DNA from: a virus | Virus record (IMG/VR): IMGVR_UViG_3300034102_000129 | Coordinates: 1 to 54,276 of that record | Length of the DNA stretch: 54,276 bases | Strand: one strand, 5' to 3' | Shown: piece by piece, positions 17,947 through 25,760 of the stretch | Layout: the number at the start of each line of letters is the position of its first letter | Numbering within the stretch: the first letter of the stretch is position 1 | Position numbers and translations under genes: made by a program | Notes under the pieces: model-generated | Databases searched by the model: none | Told to the model about the DNA's origin: nothing | What the model saw: only the letters and a program-made list of their open reading frames with translations

Positions 17947-18137
17947 CGTACCCGCCACACGCGCACTCCAAGGTGTCCATCCTTGGACGAGGTATATGAT
18001 TTGACCCGTATACCTGCTGCCTTGGAGCGCGAGTCTATAACGTAGTGCATCTCTGCCGGTTTGAGCGTTGGCACGAAGAAACTATCGCCAACTTTCATGA
18101 ACTCAAACGGGAAGAGCCATTCAGGTTCCTTTATCAT
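17943..18137 (-). CDS. conserved small phage protein
   Basis: This 64-aa protein starts MIKEPEWLFPFEFMKVGDSFFVP. I recognise the pattern of FxxMxVGDSFFVPTLKPAEM...IDSRSKAAGIRVKS...GVRVWR from small proteins in many podovirus and siphovirus replication modules, but no function is known to me. The chosen ATG gives a 17-base overlap with the end of the primase gene; an upstream in-frame ATG at 18173 would add 12 residues with a longer overlap. It is the last gene of the leftward operon, and its stop codon overlaps the stop of the convergent 2201-aa gene. Confidence 0.65.
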   Translation of the reverse strand: MIKEPEWLFPFEFMKVGDSFFVPTLKPAEMHYVIDSRSKAAGIRVKSYTSSKDGHLGVRVWRVR

Positions 18138-20964
18138 CGAAGAAGTTTTCTGGCAGTTCTGACTTAAAGACATAGCAAGACACGGCTGACATGTGTGTGC
18201 CTTGCTTCCATCCTGTAGTCAAACGTTGCTTTTTCTGGTCAACGAGGATGCCAGACTTCCGCCACTCTTCCTCTGCTGCACGGGCGCTGACTTGCAGTCC
18301 CGGCTGCGCCAAAAACTTACGCATCTCGCTCTTGGAGATGTAGTGCAGGTTCTTGTCTGCTTCAATACGCCCCACGATGATGTTGCCGTACGGCTCAGCA
18401 ATCACCTTGTCTTCGTTGAAGATGAGGTAGTTCTTGTGATTGTTATTGAAGAATAGTCCGAACAGTTCCTTGTAGTCGGTGCTGTTGAGACTAAAGATCG
18501 TACGGCGAGACTTGTTCATCTCCTCCATCACGACATCAAATATACGTTGCAAATCTAAGTTGACAATACCCGCAGCAACGGCGATTTCGCCACCAGCAAA
18601 TGAGGTGGCTATTGTATTCTCGTAGAACCTGTAGGCTTCATCAGCCCCGTAACTAGCGCGGAACTTGTCTGACCAGTCGCTGATCACTTCGCGCACTCGC
18701 GGCAAGCCAAGTTTGTATACAGTACGGATAAAATCTGGCCCGGCGTGTCCGTAGTTGTGGTTGAACGGATCAACGATCTTCTTGGAGATAGTCGGGTCTT
18801 CGCTGAACCATTGCGGCTTCTGCAGTCGGAACTCGATGATACGAGCCATCTCGCCGTCTGGACTGTTCTTCAACCCAGACAACTTGTCATAGAGCGACTG
18901 GTTCGTGGTCATGACCGCAATCAATGACGCTGCAAACTCAATCTCACGTTCAGCATTGACGCTCGACTGCATACGTAACTTGGCACGACCTTGCGAAATG
19001 CGGTGAATGAGCCGTGCCAGAAGTTCGTTGGGGATGTTCGTAGCCTCATCAAGCCCAAACAACATGTTCTTGAGAGACAGGTAACGACCGAGCAGAGCAT
19101 TGTCTGTAGCATTACCTTCAGACAGGCTCAGGTAAAACGGGTTACCGAATATGCTAACACCTGCATACATGGAGCCGGTCTTACCCACACCAGATTCCGG
19201 TGACATATACGAAATAGTGCAGCCGGGGGTGTTGGTCAAGGCCATGAGCGGTGAGCCGAACCCTGCCAAAAGTCCCATAGCGTGTAGTTCCAACCCTACA
19301 TGATTGAACGCATTGGCTGACTTCTTCCAGATCTCATAGTCGCCTTCGGGTTTAATGAACTTGGATACGTTTTTGGCAAGCGGGGACGTTGCTGCAGGTT
19401 GCGTGTCTCCGTTGATCAGTATCTCTGTCATGCCAGCAACAAAGCCTTCGTTGTTCTCTGTCCAACCCATCTGCTGCCGCATGACTTCAGCCGCTTTCTG
19501 TAACTGCATATATTCGTCCCATTTGATGATGTATTCGGAAACAAACTTCGCCATAGATGGCATGAAGTTCACGCTGTTAGAACTCAGCAGTTCTTTCATC
19601 TTATCCAGCGCGTAAGCGTATTTGACTGGAAAAATAAACTCTTTCAACGGGTCTTTCGGCATGATGTGTCGCATCAGAAGGCATTCGCCATCCGTAGGGC
19701 TGAACATCCGCTTGACCGGAAAGAAATCGTGCGTCGTGATACGCAGTAGTTCATCGGGTTCTTTCTCACCCGACTCGTTTATTTTCCCACGTTGGAGGAA
19801 GAAGACTCCTCCGTTTCGTCCTCGTACATAGGGGAGGATGGCTGAAGGAAATAACGGAATTTCTTCGGAATTCTCTTGGCCCCGAACTGCGTCCTCCGAA
19901 CTAACTTCTTCAAGCGTTGGAGCCGGTCTGAATTCCCGTCCAAGTTCGATAGGGCCGTAGATTTTTCCTCTGTGGGGACATCCATCGCAGACTCCGGGGT
20001 TTAATTGATTGAACGCTTCGCAACCGTAGGCACTTGTCGCCTTGAGTGTTGATTGTGCTTTTGCTTCGGTCAGTTTCGGGCTGTACTCGGGATGCCCTTT
20101 GGACATCGTATGGATGGCCTCGCCCCCGTCCACGCACCGTATGGCAACGGATAGCCCTGCTCTCCACAAAGGTTCAGCAAGCGTTGCCGCATTGACCAAT
20201 ACATGTTTTATCTGAGCGCAGCCCTCATTACTCTGCAAACTTTTGATTGCAATCGGCTTGAACGTGTATTCGTAGTTATCGAACTTGGCAAGTTTGGCGA
20301 TGATCTCAGTGTCGCTATCTAGCCCCTTGGCAATACCAGACAGTACCGATTCCGTCGTCTGCTCAACCGGCCCCATAAACTCCTTGAACCTATCCCACGA
20401 ATAGACATTGATAAGTTCATCTAAAATACGAGTTTGAGTCCCTTGAGTTTTCTTGTAGTTCGTAGTATTGGGGCAACGCATGACCCGCGCCGTGTCGCCC
20501 ATGACGGCAGGGTCAATCTTGATGTAGTCAAGGCAGAACTTCTTGAACGCCAAGGAGTACTCTTTCCACTCGACGCTCGGGATGTCTTGATCAAAAACCC
20601 AATAGGCGTGGACACCTCCACCGGAGTCCAACCGGACGGGCGGGGGCAGTTTTGATATCTTGATGAAGTCATCTAACGCGGCTAGTGCTTCATCTTTGGT
20701 GGTGTACTTTTTGCTATCTTCACCAACGTCTAGGTCGATGAACAGCGTCCTGCAGTATTCGGCGTTGTCTGCCTTTCGGCTGTAGTTCTGGTAAGTGTTG
20801 GGTGCAAAAAATACGTTTGATTCAGACTGTTTAAGTTCATCGATGATCTCAAGCATGTCGCCAAGTGTTTCAGCAAACCGATTGATGGCCTTGCCATCCT
20901 TGATTCCGGTAACACAGTAAACACCCTGCGACGGTAATGCTTTCTCATAAAATTGTTGTGTCAT
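18121..20964 (-). CDS. AEP-type DNA primase-helicase
   Basis: This 947-aa protein has an N-terminal archaeo-eukaryotic primase domain. The metal-binding pair D77-L-D79 lies in TLFIDLDVG, and S-G-G-G-x-H119 (DSGGGVHAYWVF) supplies the histidine motif. A cysteine cluster (CEAFNQLNPGVCDGCPH, residues about 310-332) suggests a zinc ribbon. The C-terminal half is a P-loop ATPase with Walker A SPESGVGKTG near residue 590 and Walker B LFGLDEAT near 636. It should prime and unwind at the phage fork with the family A polymerase. ATG at 20964 is preferred (GGAAACGGTC upstream) over an in-frame TTG at 20982, because the TTG lies in the U-tract of a terminator-like hairpin. Confidence 0.85.
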   Translation of the reverse strand: MTQQFYEKALPSQGVYCVTGIKDGKAINRFAETLGDMLEIIDELKQSESNVFFAPNTYQNYSRKADNAEYCRTLFIDLDVGEDSKKYTTKDEALAALDDFIKISKLPPPVRLDSGGGVHAYWVFDQDIPSVEWKEYSLAFKKFCLDYIKIDPAVMGDTARVMRCPNTTNYKKTQGTQTRILDELINVYSWDRFKEFMGPVEQTTESVLSGIAKGLDSDTEIIAKLAKFDNYEYTFKPIAIKSLQSNEGCAQIKHVLVNAATLAEPLWRAGLSVAIRCVDGGEAIHTMSKGHPEYSPKLTEAKAQSTLKATSAYGCEAFNQLNPGVCDGCPHRGKIYGPIELGREFRPAPTLEEVSSEDAVRGQENSEEIPLFPSAILPYVRGRNGGVFFLQRGKINESGEKEPDELLRITTHDFFPVKRMFSPTDGECLLMRHIMPKDPLKEFIFPVKYAYALDKMKELLSSNSVNFMPSMAKFVSEYIIKWDEYMQLQKAAEVMRQQMGWTENNEGFVAGMTEILINGDTQPAATSPLAKNVSKFIKPEGDYEIWKKSANAFNHVGLELHAMGLLAGFGSPLMALTNTPGCTISYMSPESGVGKTGSMYAGVSIFGNPFYLSLSEGNATDNALLGRYLSLKNMLFGLDEATNIPNELLARLIHRISQGRAKLRMQSSVNAEREIEFAASLIAVMTTNQSLYDKLSGLKNSPDGEMARIIEFRLQKPQWFSEDPTISKKIVDPFNHNYGHAGPDFIRTVYKLGLPRVREVISDWSDKFRASYGADEAYRFYENTIATSFAGGEIAVAAGIVNLDLQRIFDVVMEEMNKSRRTIFSLNSTDYKELFGLFFNNNHKNYLIFNEDKVIAEPYGNIIVGRIEADKNLHYISKSEMRKFLAQPGLQVSARAAEEEWRKSGILVDQKKQRLTTGWKQGTHMSAVSCYVFKSELPENFFDDKGT

Positions 20965-20980
20965 GACCGTTTCCGCAGAC

Positions 20981-21006
20981 AAAAAAGGCGGGGTCGAACC
21001 CCCGCC
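20981..21006 (-). terminator. rho-independent terminator or attenuator before the primase
   Basis: On the minus strand a 7-bp GC stem (GGCGGGG/CCCCGCC) closes a short loop and is followed by six T. It lies after the HTH gene and only 16 bases before the primase ATG, too close for a new promoter in between, so it more likely attenuates than fully stops transcription. Confidence 0.8.
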
Positions 21007-21025
21007 AACATAAAAACCTATGATG

Positions 21026-21337
21026 TCAGATTGTGATGCCTACCATTTCCTCTATGTACCTCTTTGCATTGAACAAAGTCGGGGCCGGTAAAAGCCCCTT
21101 CTCCATGTCTTGCTTGACCAAATCCATGAAGACTTCAACTGTCTTGCGCTTGTTCTCTCGCACACCACGACCTCTGAACCACTTATACACGGTCATGCGT
21201 GAAGTCTCCAAAGCACGGGCTACATAGGCGGCAGGAAGGTTTGCCTCGACGCACAGCCTACCTAGTTGCACCCCAAGACGAGTTGGGTCTGCACGTTGTA
21301 AATCAAGTAAAAATTCTTCGCTGTACGAACGTGGCAC
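21026..21337 (-). CDS. helix-turn-helix DNA-binding protein
   Basis: This 103-aa protein has a GTG start with GAGGT four bases upstream. Residues about 20-58 (LGVQLGRLCVEANLPAAYVARALETSRMTVYKWFRGRG) are an HTH: a helix, the LPAAYVARALETS turn and a recognition helix MTVYKWFRG, as in XRE/Cro-like or transposase-like phage regulators. The following VRENKRKTVEVFMDLVKQ is basic and helical. It lies in the replication operon between the putative ssDNA-binding protein and the primase-helicase, followed by a hairpin terminator. It may control the operon or mark the origin; either role is inference. Confidence 0.75.
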   Translation of the reverse strand: MPRSYSEEFLLDLQRADPTRLGVQLGRLCVEANLPAAYVARALETSRMTVYKWFRGRGVRENKRKTVEVFMDLVKQDMEKGLLPAPTLFNAKRYIEEMVGITI

Positions 21338-21344
21338 AACAACC

Positions 21345-22187
21345 TCACTTACTAGTCCATTCCTTGATTACGTCAGACACATCCGCTGCCGGAGCAGCAG
21401 TCTGTTTCTTGGTCTCACGCAACTTCGGTTCCTTGGCGGGAGCAGGGGCTGCTGCAGCAGCGACCTCTGTTTCATCGTTCTGATAGACCGTCAGTTTGAT
21501 AGACGCTTCAGCAGTAGCACTCTTGCTCTGACTGGTCAGCGTATCAAGGTCATTCGGATTGATGCCCGACACAGGCGAGAACACCACGCGAGGCACAGGC
21601 GACTTGGTGTCGAACTGCATCTTGGTGATGACCCGACCCGCTGCAATGTTGTGATTGGCAAGCATCTTCACGTATTCACGGAAGGGCCACTTTCCGTTCT
21701 CTTCCTTACCAAACACCGACGTAGCGGGGAGAACCAACTGCATGATGTCGCCACCGGGATCACCCGGCAACACAACTGCCGTACGCCAAGACAGACGGCA
21801 AGCCGTACCGTTACCGCCCTGTCCCGAACCCTTGACCGACATAGGGCAGGACTCACAACGTGCTGCAAGAGGATTCTTTACCTCTGCATCGGGAGTCTCA
21901 GAATTGCTTGACCAACAGACCGGCGCGACCTTCTCACCTTCACGGTACGTGCCGCTGTAGTAAGTACGGCTCGGCTTGTGAGACATCTTCACAAAGATGA
22001 TGTTCATGTGCCGATCTTCGATGGAGCCGATCTCCTTGCCACCGGTCATCTTGCGGAACACGCCACCCTTGATGGAGATGCGCTTGTTACCGCCAAGTGA
22101 ACCACCGGCAATAGCCTTGGTGTCTTCATCCAAGCCGCCAATGAGGGCAAGATCGTTCTTCAAACTGGCAATGATATCTGTACTCAT
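21345..22187 (-). CDS. putative ssDNA-binding protein with zinc-ribbon-like cysteines
   Basis: This 280-aa protein starts with a good AGGAG site. Residues 35-85 (KRISIKGGVFRKMTGGKE...EDRHMNIIFVKMSHKPSRTYYSG) and the cysteine set C91, C110, C113 and C128 (VCWSS, ARCESCPM, ACRLS) fit a conserved phage family found beside primase, helicase and polymerase genes. The last 50 residues are an Ala/Pro/Lys linker ending in an acidic-aromatic tail (AADVSDVIKEWTSK), comparable to the disordered tails of phage SSBs. The SSB role is inferred from position, fold hints and tail; an alternative is a recombination mediator. Confidence 0.6.
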   Translation of the reverse strand: MSTDIIASLKNDLALIGGLDEDTKAIAGGSLGGNKRISIKGGVFRKMTGGKEIGSIEDRHMNIIFVKMSHKPSRTYYSGTYREGEKVAPVCWSSNSETPDAEVKNPLAARCESCPMSVKGSGQGGNGTACRLSWRTAVVLPGDPGGDIMQLVLPATSVFGKEENGKWPFREYVKMLANHNIAAGRVITKMQFDTKSPVPRVVFSPVSGINPNDLDTLTSQSKSATAEASIKLTVYQNDETEVAAAAAPAPAKEPKLRETKKQTAAPAADVSDVIKEWTSK

Positions 22188-22212
22188 AACTGACTCCTAC
22201 TAAATAACTGTG

Positions 22213-22608
22213 TTAACTGACTTTACGAACAGTGATGCCGAACTCGCGCATCACACTCACACCGGGAGGCAACCCGTCATTAGTCCGGTCGGACAAATGC
22301 TGCTTGAAGTTGCTCTGGTGTATACGGCGCTCAAGAAGTTCCACAGCCTCGTTCTCAAGCACGTACTTTCTAAAATTGTCCCAATCGTTGCAGTAGAACC
22401 GCTCACTCAACTTACGGATCACCGTACCGTAAGTCGTCTTGATGCTATCCGCGTTGATGTCATTGCACACGCTAAGAAGCGCGGCCTCAATCTTCGCCAT
22501 ATCTTCTTTAAATCGTGCGTCTTGCGCTTCGTATTCACGCAGAATTTTTTCGCGTTGACCGCGAATGGCAAGATACGCATCTACCATCTGCTCTGTGTTC
22601 ACCGACAT
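22213..22608 (-). CDS. conserved phage protein of the recombination/replication module
   Basis: This 131-aa protein has a helical N-terminal half (MVDAYLAIRGQREKILREYEAQDARFKEDMAKIEAALL) and a compact C-terminal half with the phrase IKTTYGTVIRKLSERFYCNDWDNFRKYVLENEAVELLERRIHQSNFKQHL...LPPGVSVMREFGITVRK. I have seen this C-terminal pattern in conserved hypothetical proteins of many phages near nuclease or ssDNA-annealing genes, loosely like Gp157. Start choice: GGAGGA sits seven bases before the second ATG at 22608, whereas the first ATG (22614, ATGA overlap) directly abuts the ribosome site. Function unknown. Confidence 0.6.
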   Translation of the reverse strand: MSVNTEQMVDAYLAIRGQREKILREYEAQDARFKEDMAKIEAALLSVCNDINADSIKTTYGTVIRKLSERFYCNDWDNFRKYVLENEAVELLERRIHQSNFKQHLSDRTNDGLPPGVSVMREFGITVRKVS

Positions 22609-22610
22609 GT

Positions 22611-24188
22611 TCATTCCTCCAGTTCTTGTTTATACAAATCCACCAACTTTTGGTGGCTATCCACTTTGCCCTGCAGCATGTTGTACATTTTATTCTCGAC
22701 ATCGGAGCCTTGGAGATGAACCACCGTCATCTTGTTGACTTGTCCGACGCGATCAATACGCGCAACACATTGCAAGTACGTCTCAACACTCATCACGGGC
22801 GACCAAAAGACGACAGTATCTGCAGCCGTCAGCGTAATACCATGTGACGCTGACTGTGGTTGGATGATAAGAATCTTTGGATCGTTTTGTTTCTGAAATC
22901 TGCCAATGATTGCAGTGCGTTCTTTAGGAGATACGGAGCCTTTGATGACTTCGACCGTGTAGTTTTCTCCAAGCAAGAACTTCTCTACAACATCAATAGT
23001 GTGTATGTACGGTACGAATACTACTACCTTGTTATACGTTTCATCAAGCACTTCTTTGAGCGTGTTGAGTCGCGGTGAAATGTCGAACTCAACCACTTCG
23101 CGTGTGTCGGTGTAGACCGCACCACCAGATATCTGTAATAACTTGTTTAGACTAGCCGCTGCATTGACTGCCGAGATCTGTTCTCCGGCGGCTTCAATCA
23201 AGAGTTGACGCTTTAAGTCTTTATAGTAACGCTCGACTTGTGTCGTAAGTGGCACATCGCGTGTCTGATACACAACATCTGGTAGGTCTAAGCATTCGCT
23301 TTTGGTAAAACGAATTGCAGGTTGCAGTGCTTTGTAGACTTCATCCCGCGCATTGAATTTGGGCGACCACTTGAAGCGGCTGATTTGCGTCATCACACGG
23401 TCGCGCCATGCAGTACTATACTTTGGAACGCGCCACGGTGAGATAAGTTTGGCTAGACCAAACGCATCAGTAGGTGACTGAGCCGCAGGCGTGCCGGTCA
23501 TCATCCATAGTCTAGTATTTGGTGTAACCAACTTGGCAAGGGTGCGCCACCGCCGAGTCTGTGTAGATTTGTATGCATTAGCCTCGTCAACAATGATCAG
23601 GTCGAACGCTGCCTTTTCTAGTGCATCGAATACGGTATGCACACCATCGAAGTTGATGATAACGAAGTCGTACTCTGAGTCGATAACCTTCTTACGCTTG
23701 GACGTATCGCCGTGGGCTACGCCGCACGTTCTGTGCATCGCGGTTTTGAAGATGTCGGCTTGCCATGCCGAATACATAATGGACAACGGGCAGATGACCA
23801 GCACACGTTTAATCTGACCTATGTTCATCAGATAGTCAACGGCCCAGATGGCAGCGGATGTCTTACCTGTTCCTGCCTCGTTGAAGCAGAAAGCGCGGGG
23901 GCGCAGACTCAAGAAACTTGCCGTAGTTATTTGATGGCTGAACGGGCGATAGATACCGGGCCACTTATAGTCTCGCGTCATCGGGGAAGGGAACTGTATC
24001 GGTGTCACAGATGCCACATCGGAATAGGTGGCTAACTTGACCATCTCATCATAGTCCCAATACACCACAATCTCTTTCGTGTACTCATTTTCACCAACCA
24101 ACTTGCTGCGCTCAACCGTATCTAATACTTGATCAGCGGCTTGATTAGGCAGTACAACCCTCACTGCTGCGTCTTGAATTATCTGCAT
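22611..24188 (-). CDS. SNF2/DEAD-like superfamily 2 helicase
   Basis: This 525-aa protein has both RecA-like lobes of an SF2 ATPase. Motif I is E104-A-G-T-G-K-T110, motif II is D201-E-A-N204, motif III is TGTP (231-234), and motif VI is QCVARIDRVGQ near residue 490. The order and the VARIDRVGQ ending are typical of phage SNF2-like helicases. Motif II reads DEAN rather than DEAH/DEAD, an uncommon variant. It would use ATP to move along or remodel DNA during replication or recombination. An AGGA site precedes the ATG, and the stop overlaps the next gene. Confidence 0.85.
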   Translation of the reverse strand: MQIIQDAAVRVVLPNQAADQVLDTVERSKLVGENEYTKEIVVYWDYDEMVKLATYSDVASVTPIQFPSPMTRDYKWPGIYRPFSHQITTASFLSLRPRAFCFNEAGTGKTSAAIWAVDYLMNIGQIKRVLVICPLSIMYSAWQADIFKTAMHRTCGVAHGDTSKRKKVIDSEYDFVIINFDGVHTVFDALEKAAFDLIIVDEANAYKSTQTRRWRTLAKLVTPNTRLWMMTGTPAAQSPTDAFGLAKLISPWRVPKYSTAWRDRVMTQISRFKWSPKFNARDEVYKALQPAIRFTKSECLDLPDVVYQTRDVPLTTQVERYYKDLKRQLLIEAAGEQISAVNAAASLNKLLQISGGAVYTDTREVVEFDISPRLNTLKEVLDETYNKVVVFVPYIHTIDVVEKFLLGENYTVEVIKGSVSPKERTAIIGRFQKQNDPKILIIQPQSASHGITLTAADTVVFWSPVMSVETYLQCVARIDRVGQVNKMTVVHLQGSDVENKMYNMLQGKVDSHQKLVDLYKQELEE

Positions 24189-24209
24189 GTCCGTTTCCTG
24201 TTAGTTATT

Positions 24210-24228
24210 AAAAGCCCCTTACGGGGGC
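24210..24228 (-). terminator. rho-independent terminator
   Basis: On the minus strand GCCCC, a 5-base loop CGTAA and GGGGC are followed by TTTTAA. It lies after the 85-aa gene and about 20 bases before the helicase start. It also forms the 3' end of a possible structured RNA. Confidence 0.75.
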
Positions 24229-24301
24229 CAGTCGTCTGAATCACCGTCTGGAAACACGAGGTGCGAGAGACGGCTTCAGATGGCATGGTTACGCGCCATG
24301 T
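24229..24301 (-). ncRNA. candidate structured small RNA upstream of a terminator
   Basis: The 182-base gap before the helicase gene has no supported reading frame. On the minus strand it can fold, in order, into a CATGG/CCATG hairpin (24283-24301) and a two-part stem, TCTGAA-x-CCGTCT pairing with AGACGG-xxx-TTCAGA around an 18-base loop (24235-24280). The terminator at 24210-24228 follows. Two hairpins and a terminator are the usual plan of a small regulatory RNA or an RNA-processing leader. No clear promoter was found, so it may be released from the operon transcript. Confidence 0.35.
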
Positions 24302-24370
24302 CTATTAACGCGAGAGGGGGAAGTGGGTGGAAACCCCTCCTACTCCTGCACACTCATGCCTTGTGCGGAA

Positions 24371-24628
24371 TTATTTCATCGCTCCAGTCGATTTGCGACG
24401 GAACGAACGATTCTTGGCGGGTGGCTCTAGCCTAGTGCCATCTTTGTTAGTACCGCCTTTCGACAAGGCTTTCACGTGAGCAACGTCTTTACCTTTGCGG
24501 TTCACGCCTTTCTTGTCGTATGACCGACGCGCTCGTTGACGCTCCATACGGTCGCCGTGTTCGTCACGCTCAACTTGTTGCTTGTACTCTTTTTTGTATG
24601 GTCTTGCTTTATTAACGTAAGGCATCAT
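24371..24628 (-). CDS. small basic HNH-like protein, probably degenerate
   Basis: This 85-aa, very basic protein has an N-terminal ARPYKKEYKQQVERDEHGDRMERQRARRSYDKKGV and a C-terminal GKDVAHVKALSKGGTNKDGTRLEPPAKNRSFRRK. The second part follows the HNH scaffold (DH..PLSKGG...N...N) seen in small phage proteins, but the usual D before the first H is A and the CxxC zinc knuckles are absent. It is probably DNA-binding and may not cleave. It starts at overlapping ATGATG after the Cas4-like gene (GGAG upstream). A terminator-like hairpin follows about 140 bases later. Confidence 0.6.
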   Translation of the reverse strand: MMPYVNKARPYKKEYKQQVERDEHGDRMERQRARRSYDKKGVNRKGKDVAHVKALSKGGTNKDGTRLEPPAKNRSFRRKSTGAMK

Positions 24629-25281
24629 CGTTCTCCATTAAATCTGCATGTTGTTACTGGACACCATCTGCGGCACAAAAAACCGGGGTTCTCGGGCCAC
24701 ATGTTATTGGCGTACGCCATTTGCAAACGGTTCAAGTCTGGTGTGAATGTTTCCCACAACTTTTGTTGATCTTCTCGCTCGTACTCTTCAAACACCAACG
24801 TATTGTGAGCGACAAACATGAGACTGGCCTTGATAGTTTTAAGGTCGGGGAAGTGGGAATAAGCCATCAACGCCATCAACTTCAACTGATTCGGGTCGGG
24901 GTTCCGTGCGCTACCTGTCTTGTAGTCCACGATGAACGCATGGTCATTGTCTACGATCATCAAGTCTACGATACCGCGTACCCAATACTCAGAGGCATCA
25001 AATGCACAGGGTTGCTTGTTCTGATCCAACGCCATCTGATACTCAGCGTAACGTTCGCCAGAGACAGTGAGCAGCGGGTCAACGAATTTCTTGTATTGTT
25101 GATAGTTTTTTGGCAGAGGACTGCCGTCTCTTACGTAGTCTTCCAACGCCTTGTGTACAGCAGTGCCATAGGTCATCTGCTCAGACACACGCTTGGTATA
25201 GTTTTGTGCAATCTTGACTTCATAGAACTGCCGTGGGCAGTTGATGAAATCCTTCAACCCGCTGAATGACCACTTAATCAT
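24625..25281 (-). CDS. Cas4/RecB-type PD-(D/E)XK nuclease with probable Fe-S cluster
   Basis: This 218-aa protein is a single-domain RecB-family nuclease. The helix carrying H43 (GTAVHKALE), the metal ligand D106 (RGIVDLMIV) and D119-Y-K121 (FIVDYKTG) give the catalytic set, and Q132 follows in the QLKLMALMAY helix. Four cysteines, C15 near the N-terminus and C203, C207 and C212 near the C-terminus, match the iron-sulfur cluster spacing of Cas4 and AddB-like nucleases. Phage relatives act as recombination or end-processing exonucleases. No cas genes or CRISPR repeats are nearby, so a CRISPR role is not suggested. ATG at 25281 is preferred over the TTG one codon earlier. Confidence 0.85.
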   Translation of the reverse strand: MIKWSFSGLKDFINCPRQFYEVKIAQNYTKRVSEQMTYGTAVHKALEDYVRDGSPLPKNYQQYKKFVDPLLTVSGERYAEYQMALDQNKQPCAFDASEYWVRGIVDLMIVDNDHAFIVDYKTGSARNPDPNQLKLMALMAYSHFPDLKTIKASLMFVAHNTLVFEEYEREDQQKLWETFTPDLNRLQMAYANNMWPENPGFLCRRWCPVTTCRFNGER

Positions 25282-25759
25282 CAAACCTACCTGCCATCAC
25301 TTCGTTGTAGTCGAACAATTTATCAAAGCATTCGTCTATGCGTACGACTTCTTCGCTGTAACCTTCAACTATGTTGTTGTAGGTAAACGCCTTTTGGGGA
25401 ACCTTGATCCCGCCACGATAGAAATCCCAACCCTTTGCAGTCGGCCTCCACAGGCCGCTATATTTTGCGCCACCTTCATTGGGATTCTTGGGGCAACGTT
25501 CGACAAGTCCCCAAGATGTTAAAATAGGAAGTTGATTGCTGCGAATGACAAATCGTGGGCCTGTGTTCGGCACATCGATCCAATCGTTGCCTGTCCGTGC
25601 CTTCTCTTGGCACAACCAGATCAACGACTTCGCCATCGTCTTGTTCAAGATACGAGCGTAGACCTTGCCCCACCGATCACAGACAGGGCAGTGGCCCCCG
25701 TCCTTTTCAGTCATCCCTCTCCACCTTTTTCGCAGCGTATGCACTGTGTCCAAAAACAT
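25274..25759 (-). CDS. conserved phage protein with one zinc-knuckle-like CxxC
   Basis: This 161-aa protein starts at ATG 25759 (GGAGAG seven bases upstream); an in-frame TTG at 25786 has no ribosome site. Residues 18-30 (EKDGGHCPVCDRW) give a CPxC pair, followed by KVYARILNKTMAKSLIWLCQE, a helical segment, and a winged-helix-like IRSNQLPILTSWGLVERCPK...GLWRPTAKGWDFYRG. The order suggests a small DNA-binding protein of wHTH type. It is packed between the polymerase and the Cas4-like nuclease with overlaps at both ends. I recognise the pattern from phage replication modules but no characterised member. Confidence 0.6.
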   Translation of the reverse strand: MFLDTVHTLRKRWRGMTEKDGGHCPVCDRWGKVYARILNKTMAKSLIWLCQEKARTGNDWIDVPNTGPRFVIRSNQLPILTSWGLVERCPKNPNEGGAKYSGLWRPTAKGWDFYRGGIKVPQKAFTYNNIVEGYSEEVVRIDECFDKLFDYNEVMAGRFDD

Positions 25760-25760
25760 G

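Noticed and set aside
24625-25281. CRISPR-associated adaptation gene
   Set aside because: No cas1/cas2 and no regularly spaced repeats occur in the window; a phage recombination nuclease is the simpler reading.
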